Of a DNA stretch of 64,000 nt, positions 49,101 through 61,100 are shown in pieces. The translations under genes were made by a program, and so were the position numbers. Origin of the DNA: Antedon mediterranea (Eukaryota > Echinodermata > Crinoidea > Comatulida > Antedonidae); assembly GCF_964355755.1 (NCBI RefSeq), contig NC_092671.1:39635304-39699303 (forward strand). The letters run 5' to 3'. The notes below the pieces were generated by a model, which had not been told where the DNA came from, searched no databases, and worked only from the letters and a program-made list of their open reading frames with translations. How positions within the stretch are numbered: position 1 is the first letter of the stretch; every line of letters begins with the position of its first letter.

Positions 49101-52100
49101 CGCTACTATAGTCAGCCCACACGCCCACCTCCAGCCAGACGTTGTCCTGGCCCTGCCTAGCACCACGGAAGCCCCATTGTGACAGTGGGGTCTTCAAAGT
49201 TTCTCTCATGGTCATTTCACCTTGCCAGTCCATATTCATGTAGTCTTTAATCTGTAGCAACAAGCAAGAGTTAAAATGGCAAGATTTTAGTTCAAATTAT
49301 AGTGACCTATGTGACCTAGAAAAAGTATCTACATAGTATTCAGTCTGAACCACTGAAGACATATAAAAACAATTGACATTAAGTGGAAGTGGATGTTCAA
49401 AATGAAAAAGTAAACTAAAACTCTGTCTACAATATCATGACATCATCGTGTCCATATACGGGCACATCACATTTTTTTGTCACATAAACTTTGATAGTGT
49501 AGACAGAGCTTAATCTACAATTATGCAATAGACTGAAACACAATAAACAATTACCCAATCAAAGAACTAAAAGAATGGGACTGTCTAATTATTATTTATT
49601 GTTTATGTCTAATTATTCGAGTGACACATTTAAATAAACAGTTAAATTATTTGATTGACATAATTATTTTTGTTTAATTATCTAATTACAGTATATAAAT
49701 AATTTAAAAATAAAAATAAAAATAATTATCAACCTACCGTCATCCACAGCATTGTTTTTCCCATAACAACATGTAACAGGGAAGCCTGGCCAGCTTTCTC
49801 AACACACACTTCTTTATCCGTTCCCTACAGAAAAAAAAAGATTATAACAAAGTGCATTTTGTTATTGAGAAAACCGAACACGCACACTATTTTTACATTG
49901 GTGATTTTGTTTTTTTTTATAAATTTTTTTATATTGAACCATGTTTCATGAGGATAGCCCATCCAGCAAATCTGATCATTTGGGCTCTCGACAACACAAA
50001 CAGTAGAAAATGATACAGTACTAATGATACCTACCGCTAGAGTAAAGTAGATTGGATATGGTAGGAGGTTCCTTAACATCACTGGAGGATGCAGATGAAT
50101 TATATACTTAGGTGATTGAATAGAAGATCCCTTCACATAGCGTAGTTTATCCATCTCAGTAATGGCCTATAAACAATAAAAATATATTTAAAATCTTGCA
50201 TACTACAGAGAAGAAATGTCTAAAAGTACTTTAAATATATTGTAAAAATAACATATTGGTGTCCAAATAACCACAACTGTAAAAACAAATAATAAAGAAT
50301 ACATTATACAATGTACAACTCTTTATACATTAAATTTTAAAAAAACTGTGAAAACATTGCAAAAAAGATGTAAAAATATATTGTACGGTATATTATCAAT
50401 AAATTCATTTATTATTAAGGCCTAAAAACTTATATAACATAACCAACCACAATAGATAAAAAAAGGTTTTTTTTAGGCCATCGCTTGATCTAGCGAAAAA
50501 TGCCATATTGAATTGTCAAGGAGAAAAAAAAATCAGCATATCTAAAAATCATGCCTTTATACTATAGTTTGTCATGGCAATTTTTTAGGCCCTAATAGTT
50601 AAAAGTATTTTCACAATATGCAACAACCAATGTTAGTTTGGATCATAACAGTTTTTAACATTTACACCCAAAAAAAAAAAATAAAAATAACTTAAAAATA
50701 AGCAATACAAATCAATTCAATAACAAACATTATTGCAACATTATTTATAATTTCAAAACATTCCTTAAATACTAAACATACACATACTCACAAATCATTA
50801 GTAAAATATGGAGGTATAAACGTAGATATTATACCTCCATGGTAATAACCTCCATTAATAAGCTATTAGGTATAGGTATCAAGGTTTTGGAATTGGAATT
50901 GTCTGCTTTGTATGTTGCGTATACAACACATTTAACACAATCAAGTTCAAATGACCAGACACCAGGTTGCCTCTATATTTTGTAAACATTATTTTGAAAA
51001 ATGCAAAAGCATCCATTAAACATCTCTTGTAATTATAAACTTATAGACTATTCTATTATAAATTTATAGAGACAACTATAATACATATGAAAAAATAATA
51101 GTGTTTTTACAAGAGGTACACAAACCAGGTATACAGTACATAAATAAATATTAACAAATAAAACTGAACTTGCAACTGATTTATCAAGAAATAAAAATCA
51201 AAATTGCTTTTAACAAGTGCAACATGAGCAGAGAATAAGTCAGATAGGTAAAATGCTTAGAATTGAAGACTAGATAATAAAACTCACTGGATCCACGTCC
51301 ATTTTAACCTGTGGTATTAAAATCATCATTTTAAAATAATTGCATAGCACAAGAATGGAATGGTAATCATTCAGTTGTCTATAATAACCATCAATGCAAA
51401 AGAATTAGGACTTACTCTAAGGCTCTGTCCACACTATCAAACTTTATGTGACAAAACAATGTGACTACTATATTTGGGCACATCACACGTTTTTGTCACA
51501 CTTTTGTTGTCAAACTAGTTTGATAGTGTGGACAGAGGTTAATGTTTACAGTTAGCTATTCTATGGGATTATATAATTACAAAGTACTAATAAGAGTTTA
51601 TTAAAAATTATCTTTATTTCATATTTACAAAATGGATTTACTTGCAACCCCTTTTAACACTACAGAAAATGTCATGAAAATAGAGATATTTTTGTTTCTT
51701 TTTGTTCACATTACAAAACTCTGTGAAATTTCAAAACAACAAGTTGAGAACTTGTTTATATTATCATTGAATTTCAAAGAGATGTACTATGATTGGTCAA
51801 GCCTCTCGTTTACTAGTTTTTTTTTTAATTCAAATATATTTGTTTAATCATGGTGTTTGCAAAATAGTGTGAAAAGGGCATGAATTTGAAAGTGAAATAT
51901 ATATTGGATTATAAAATGAAAATTACTATATATGGAATAGGGAAGGATTAGAAGGGGAAAGGTGACAAACATATTGGGAGAGGGAAGGTTGAGAATACGA
52001 TGGCATGAACCCAGAGCCAGATACAAAGTAAAAAGTTATTCACTTCACTAAAAAAATGACTATATATATTTAAGGTTAAAGGTCACCACATCAAGCAACA

Positions 52101-55100
52101 CAAAGGTAAGATTTAAGAAATAAATGAGATTATGTTAGGGTTTTTAGTACACTTTATATAAGGTGGCTTTATGGTTTTACTTACATTAAAACAGAAAGGT
52201 GTGAAGCCTTCTTCTTTCCAATCACAGCTGTAGCTGACATATTTCTTTCCCTGTTTCTTTAAGGCTATCAGCTCTTTCCATGCTATGGCTTTTGTACACA
52301 ACTTGTACCTGCATGGAAATTGTGAAAATGAAAAATCATGTAAAGAAGTTTCTTCGGCTCAAATAAGAAAAATCTGTTGTTATCAACGTAAACAGTTTTT
52401 AACACAAATAAGATTCCCTTTTGTATGCTAAACTGTATTTATTTATTTAAATATTGGATTATAAAAAAGAAAAGGATATGGAATGATTATGAAGATGGAA
52501 GGTAATTTATTTATTTATTCTGTCTTTATACTGAATGACACTTTAGTACTAAATAATTTCTAAAGTGGTTCAGTTGAGAATTAAAAGAAACCTAAAACAG
52601 TAAATACACAAAAATTTACAACAAGCTAACGATATAGTTGGAGAGACACACCCTTACCGGTGACAGATTTTTAATATTGCATTGTATATTTATATATGTT
52701 TTTGTATATACTGTCAAAATGAATAAAATAAATTCTACAATGCTCTTAATTTAATATCTAATTGAAAATATTTATTTAACTTACTCGCCCTCAGGTTTCA
52801 CAAACAGGTCCTGAGTGTGCGCCACATACAGCGGGACAGGGAAGCGCTTTCCTGGTTCTACAACACCAATTTTTCTTTTGGAATTATTCTCATTAATGTA
52901 CACTTCAATTGGGATGGAAAAATGATTAAACATCTGAAAATCAGAAAATTTGTTTTATTTATTATTATTTTAATATTCTCGAAATGTCACATAATTGAGT
53001 CTGCATTTTCATTAAATGCCTTATGATATTGATTCTCACTCGTTATTATTATTTTATTGTTACAGCAAACTCTTATTTTATTTTTATGAATTTCCAAATT
53101 CTATTGTCAGGCTAGTGATGAATTATGAGAGCAAGTTGTGTACAATTTTTTTTTCCTATTCGGTTAAAATTTTAAACCATAATATAATACCTGAAGTGGG
53201 GAACGAATAACAATGAATCTATTGTCCATCTGAGCTTCAATCTCCAAGGCAACAGACAACAACATGTCAGCCTTCTGTTTTGTTGTAGGATCCAAATTGT
53301 ACAAAATGTGACCAACTCTGGACAGTACAACACTCCTCACTTCTTTAAAGCCTTCAACCTATTAAAATGAAAGAAGTGCACAGAAGATTAGATTTTAGAT
53401 TTTCATAATTTTCAGTGTATTATTGGAGGAAATGAAATATGTATGAGTTGAGACAGTAAATAAATAAAAAATAGTATGTCATGATATTCTTTTTTAGCAA
53501 CAAAACATGGTTTTCAAAATGTAATATAAATAATAATCAGTTTTACTTGAAAATCAATGGTTTGCTGGTCTTGTTCCCTCGCTGATCTATTAATAGAATG
53601 CATTCTCGTCGGGGATTTCATACTCATTTGTTGTGACACATCCAAGGTCAAGTTCTCTCCTGGTTGTAGACGGACTCTACCATCCTTAGCATAGTCTGGG
53701 ATCTAAATAGAAATACTAATTACATGCATTTGAGATAGGAGTACTGTACTATTCACGTCTCAAAATAGATTGCCATGATAGTCAATTTAAATTAGACATA
53801 ATCGTAAAGTGGAAAACTATAGTTACAAAACAAAACGTTTCCAAACTAGTCCTGTCCCTTTTATGGTTGAACTTTTGAACAAACTGTAACTGGCTTGTAT
53901 TATTTGAGGTAACTGCAGTCTAATTTATTCGTTTTTATATATGTATATATTGTTGATAGTGACTATTGATTAAATTTTTTTATAGTGTAATACATATGCA
54001 ATTCAGCCATGTGCTGCCATGTATGTAATTTGTATGTGAATTTTGAATAAATATACCGATATATATATATATATAAATGATGTTCCACCGAAGAAGGTGT
54101 TCTACAGCTACTAATGTAGTTGTTCAGATGTTTTGCCTTACTCTGCTTACTTGGTTTCAAATCAAAGCTTGGTGGTTGAGGTATGAACACAAGGCTAGTA
54201 ATCTAAAGTTCGTGGGTTCGAGTCTCAAATGAGAATTACTTGCATATTTTTTCGCAAGTATTCTCAATGTACTTAGTAAAAAGTACAAATTAAGTCCGAG
54301 TATGGCAAACATCTGGCCAATTACTCAACACCCTGACACAAAGCTACTCCACAGTAGTTACAAACAATTACAATACTTCTGTAGTCACAGCAAATGTTTC
54401 ACTTTTTCAAATATCATAATTAGACAGATAATTCATCATTAATATTCTTTAAAACAAGGCCATATACCGTATATTTCGGTGTATAAGTCGCACTTTTGAC
54501 ACGCAAATTTGACCTCTAAATTAAGGGTGCGTCTTATACACCGAACATAAATGCCTCACCACACAGATTGTACATAATCGTCACCTCGTTGGCGCGGCTA
54601 GCCTAGGCCTGAGTAGGCTAGGCCTAGGCTAGGCTAGCTACAGTGCAATAACGTAACGGCAACCTTTTTCTGCCTAGTTTTCAAGGCATTTTAGCATGAT
54701 GTTATAATAAATATGATGAAAAGATTTGTTCATTATAGAGCTGTTTTAGGCGCTCCGATAAAATTTCATTTGTAAACGTTTACGATTGGAATGTATTTAT
54801 TAATAGTTATACGCACGACCGCCGTACCCCTAGCGCAAGCCCTTCTTTTGGCGGCCACATGGTGTGCGGTATTCGACTAGTATATTCTCCAGTTGATTAT
54901 AGCATGGACCTAGCGTATACACTTCTCGGATACATAGATACTAATCGAATACGATTGTCCGTGAAAACGTACGCCCTCTCGAAATGATCGAGCGAGACTA
55001 GCCCACACACGTGCGTGTTACACACACGGTCATGCACTCGATGTTACGGGTGCGAAACTCATGAATAACAAGTTAGAAAGAACTTGTTGAGGCTGGGCGC

Positions 55101-58100
55101 GGCCGAGCCTAGGTAAGAAAAAAACCTAAATAAAGGACGCCGTTGTAGATATAACAAAATATATTATTACAATATATTGATTACAATTTAATAAAAAATT
55201 GTTTTGATGAAATATAAGGTGCGTCTTATACATCGACGATATAAAAAATACCGATATTTTACTCTCAGTTAGGGGGTGCGTCTTATACACAGGTGCGACT
55301 AATACACCGAAATATACGGTACATGGCTGCAGTCGCGTGCGCAAACTTGAGTTAGTGTTTACCAACCGACCGACATAGTGAGCTAAAGAATCAGGTTGCA
55401 CGCGACTAAAAACTTGTACACTAACAAAATTAATTGAAATGAGAAAAAAAGAAATACCTCAAAATATTTTCCTGGTGTGATGTAAATGGACACACCAATG
55501 GAGTTTGTAATAGTGCAGGCTGCTTCCTTTGTCTTCTTCTGAATCTCTGAATGACCTTTCTCTAACGCTTCACTAAATATCTATACAAGCAAGAAGAATG
55601 TTTGGTAATGTAAAACAAACTTTACCAGTACCATACACACAGGCCTACAATGTGAATTATACTTTAATCTCTGTCTACACTATCAAAATTTATGTGACGA
55701 CAAAATGTCATGTGACCATACATGGACATGATGATGTCATATCACTACCATATTTGGGCATATCGCTACCATATTTCACCTTTTTTTGTCAAACTAGTTT
55801 GATAGTGTAGACAAGGCTTTACAGCCATCTTTTATGAAGGAACTCAACAGATATAACACCTCCAAGGAAGTGGGGCTGAAGCGTATTAGTTATAACACAT
55901 GATTTTGTAACAGTGATTGACAGAAGGGGCAGGGCTAAAACTTACCTCGGAGAGTTTCATAAGCATGTTTAAACATGATTTTGTAACAGTTAACTCCATT
56001 GTATCAACAGATGAGACTGTGATTGACAGAAGGGGCGGGGCCAACTCAACAGATTCTTCTTCTGACGATGTTGTTGTAGATGTCCCTGTCGAACTGCTAG
56101 TGTCAGATATGTCATCATTTTTTATCATCTTTAAAAAGGAAGACACTACTTAATACTTTATTTCCCATTTAATGTTGATAGAAAACAAGAAAACTTGATA
56201 AGGTCAAGCAAGATTCTGACCTTTCATTACAACAAGAATCTTTCAGTGTACTCACTTAATAGATAATTTATATAATATTTATAATATATATATATTTATC
56301 AAGAACATTATCATCTCAATCCTCTATATTACTTGTACAAGCATATTGAGCATTTATTATGGATATCAACCCTATATAAATTTGATTGTGCTTGTCAGTA
56401 TACGATACGAGAGTGATGTGACACTTTGTAATTGCTTTTGTTTTTATTTAACTGTTTTCGTATATCTTTATATCTATATATATGCAAATGAGAATAAATG
56501 GAAGTAATTTTCCACTGATGAATGAATGAATTGACATGAAAGAAAGCAGATTCAATGAAACAAACCTAAACCAGTTAGCAACTTACTGAGATATTCAGAT
56601 TCCAAGGTCGATGACCTCCATTTGCTTTCTCCAATGGTTCCAGAAGTGGATCCCAACATGCGGTCTTCTCATTATAACTTGATACCATTAATGTTATTGT
56701 ACTCTCCATCTTCATCTATTAAACAGAAAATGTTAACATTATCATAAAAATAAATAATACAATAGTTCATTCTTATAAAGCGCATTATAATCAAGCTCTC
56801 AATGCGCTGCACATTATTACCCCGGTATTTTTTGGATCATAAACGTATGGAAACATACTCCCATAATAATGCAGCTAGTAATCAGCGCAAACCAGTACCC
56901 ATTTTATACACCTGGGTGGAGAGAGGCAAACGTAAGTGTCTGGCCAAAAGATACAAGCAATGGTGAAGATGGACAAATCTGTGATAGTGAAAAAGTTCTA
57001 CTACAATATACTTACTCTCGTGGACCAATCTTTAACAAAGGCGTCAACCTTAGCCTCAGCTGACAACATTGGCACCATCTTGCTACCACAGAGTGTTTCA
57101 ATCTTCATGGCAAACATGTCTACTGTAAATATCAACTCCTCTCCTCTGGATTGGTCAGAGAGAAGTAGCACATCAGATGGTGCTTTCAAAGGTAAGTCGT
57201 CGACATCACTTTCTGAATAAATAAACATTACCTCACGACAATTATTTTATAGTTATATTGCAATTTGTTTGGTCAATAGCTTATTGGATTACAAGGTAGT
57301 ATTGAATTCATCATCCACTTATAGACTATTTTGCAATACATTATCAGATTCGTAGAAAACCTTTATTTTTAGAGAAATAATTTTTATTACCAATATCTTC
57401 GCGCAAGAACCAGAAGTTTTGATCTTTCACTTTCGCAACATTCCATAAGTCTTTTGATACGTCATCACTTTGTTCTTCATCAACCTAAAAAAGAAATAAT
57501 CAAGACACACTTTTTACCTACTCAAATTAAACAATAACAATTTCTTGAGGCAGATAGCAGTTATCGGTTAATTTGATTCTAGTCTAGTTCTTTGGCAGCA
57601 AGTTCCAGCACTTACCTGTGGTGGTGTCAATCCCTGTGCAGCTGCAGCCAATATAGAAACAGTTTCTGGTGAAATATTGACTTGTACTTCCTGGAAAGAG
57701 ACATTGATGTGTTGTGCCTTTCCTGTGGGGGCTTGTAGTTGGAAACCCATGTTGCATGGAATTAATACCTGTAATTATAAAGTTCAATGTTAAAGTGTTT
57801 GATTGTTAACTAGAATATAATTCTCTGTGGTGAAAACAAAAAAACATAACAATATCAATCTGCGAAATGATGTCGCCAATTGTGACATTAGTTAAGGATA
57901 GACCCTGGCTTTCGATGTCCGGCATGTAGAACAAACCGGAAAAGAAATTCTTTTTTGCCAGTGGCCATCCGACTCTTAAATTCTTGAACTTTGACTCTTG
58001 TTATATTGTACTGTGTATTGTGATATTTTGTATATTTTGTAAGATCCTTTTAATCCAGACCTTTTTATTTGAATTGCCCCATGTGGGATGATTAAAGAAT

Positions 58101-61100
58101 TTTGAATACAGTATTTTCATTGCAAAATTGTTCAGTTCTTTGGTGAACATACCGATCTAAGTTTGCCTTTTCTATTTTCAACAAGGTAAGGACAAGCATT
58201 GATGGAGACTTGAGAGAATCCACCATTGATTGACATCAGGTCAGCATTCATGCGTAATCTCATGTCACCAAAACTCTGAAAATTAAAATGTAAGATATTG
58301 GGATGAAAAAAATACATAATCAAGACAATTTTTTGAACGATTTTACAGCAAATTAAATTATTCCCTGGATGACCAATTTTTTTCTGAAAATGTATAAAGG
58401 TCTGTCTACACTATCAAAAGTTATGTGACAAAAAAATGTGTGCCCATATATTGACATGATGATGTCATATTACTACCATATATAAGCATATTACTACCAT
58501 ATATAAGCATATCACTACCATATTTGAGCACTCAAACTAGTTTGATAGTGTAGACAGAGCTTAAGGACAACATCTGTACACAGGTCTTCATAAGTCTTTA
58601 TTACAGCTAAATATAAATCCAATAATACAGGTAAATAGTCAAATGCTTATCCCAATGGCTGCCTGTACAAATAAACATAAATATTTAAGCTCTGTTTACA
58701 CTATCAAACTAGTTTGATAAAAAATGTGTGATTTGTCCAAATATGGAAGTGATATTCTTAAATATGGTAGTGAAATGACATCATCATGTCCATACAGTAT
58801 ATGGGCTCATCACATTTTTTTTTGTCACATAAAGTTTGATAGTGTAGACAGAGCTTTATATTGTAAACTTACTCTCATGACTAAACAATTAGTGTCCTTG
58901 CGACTTGAATCAGCAACAAGAATAATCTCTGGATTCTCAACTTTCAGATGTAGCGACAAATCTAGCGTCGTTGGTGCGGCTGACTTGTTATTGTCTGCTA
59001 CATTCTCTAACTTTTTTTTCTTACTTTCTGCAGACTGGCCGTCTTCGAGACCCTTCAGGAATATTTGAGATACTGTCATCAAGAATTCTACGCATACGCA
59101 GGTCTGTACGTCATTGAATCCAACCACAACTGAAAGAAACAACAATTTTATATTATTTGGTGTATGTATGTATGGGTATAATGAGTCACAGTGACCTAGG
59201 TCGCTTTTGTTTTTCCTTTTATTTTTGTTTTGTTCAAATAAATAAATGAAATGATGAGCGATTAGAAAAACTGCAATTTGATATTATTTGGTAATTTTTG
59301 TAAAATACAGATTATAATGGTTTATCGGAAAAAGTGTGTGCAACATGGTGGGAAGGATTTGGGAGCAAACGTCACGATGCATACGTACGTGATTTGTAGT
59401 TTGTTCGTACGCGTATTTTGCTCCCAAACCCTTCCCATCAAGCTATTTGCGATAAACCTTATGTTTAAAAACTTACTTGCTAGTGCAGTACTTACTTATA
59501 ACACTTCCGTTGCTACGTTGATCTACCTTGACAACCATCATCTGACTTTCTTCATCTGACTTAGCTTGTCTTCCAAACATTCTGCACAATCATATACAAA
59601 ACCCGTATACATTAAATCAAAATGATGAAGGCTATTCTCAAATAAACAATGGGAGTTTTGTTTTCAACCTGGTGTTAATCAAAATGCTACTTTTAAGAAT
59701 TAGATTTGACCTCACTCGGGCATAAATAATAATAATGCGACATTTATATAGCACTATTTCGTAAAGATCAGAGCGCTTTGAGTATTTTTTAGACTCCGAG
59801 AAGGAAATAGGACAAAGACAACCCATTAATGACAACAAAAAAACAACAAAGATGATTCAAACACCACCGCACTGTTCCCCCGCAATTACCTTCTCAACAA
59901 CTGTGAATAAGTGAAAGAATATAGAATGCTTAAATAAACTCAGTTTCCTACCTCGTGACTCCATCTACTCTTTCAGGTCGTATATCATCTAAGACACAAT
60001 TAACAAGATGCATGTGTGCAGTCAGACTGCTATCAGTCAGCATGTCAGCTTCTACCTCCAAACCATGAACTGTCAGCCTACCAAGTCCCTCTGTAGCAGT
60101 CTGTACACCCTTACAAGTGGTCTAAAATAAACAAGTTATATCTATCACTTTAGTTCATAAAATGTATGTGATATATATACACAAACACAAGTCTAAAACA
60201 AATTGAAATATCAGACGCGCTTGGTTGTAAACGAGGTTTCCTTTTATGAACAAGGGACTACAATGTTCTGTGTACTATTGAATTAAACTTTACAAGCTAA
60301 AGCCTATCAAACTATATTATTGTGTAGTTATTATGCTGGTCAAATAAATAAACAAAACAAAACGCAACTTTATATGTTAATGGTTAAATACCTTCTGAAA
60401 GCTCTGTCTACACTATCAAACTAAAAAAAACTTTTTTTGTCCAACTAGTTTGATAGTTGCTTTAGGTGGCCCTTCAGAAGGTAAACAACACAATAACATA
60501 CGATACATATAAAAATGAAATGTGATGAAGAGCAGGGGCAGCTGAGGTAACTGTCTGTTTTCTCATACATGAAAGGACAATCACTTACTAAATTAATCTA
60601 TCTAAATGAAATGAAGTAATGCACTTACCAGGTCTGCTGACTTTTGGTACATGCTTACGCCAACAGACTCAATGGTAAAGTTAAGACTTAACTGACTTGA
60701 CACTTGCTTCTGGTCTCCACCTTCACTATCACGATCTGTAAATATACAAACAGTTTTTGCTTCAGGCTATTAAACAACAATATATACTTAAGTATATATT
60801 TAAGTTGTTCTCTCGCCAATGTTCTATATCTTAAGCTTTCTACATTATGACATTTTATGTGATGAAGTCATATCACTACCATATTTAAGCATACCACTAC
60901 AATATTTTGGGCACATCACACTTTTTGTCAAACTTATTTGACAGTGTAGACAGAGCTTTATGCATTAACATCCTCACAAAAAGTCTCTAAGAATTCAAAA
61001 TATACCTTTATCTTGTTTTTGTTTGTCTTTATCCTCATCTTCCAGTTGAGTGACCTCATCCGGGATTGTTTGACCCTCATTCAAGTTTTCATTGAGAACA

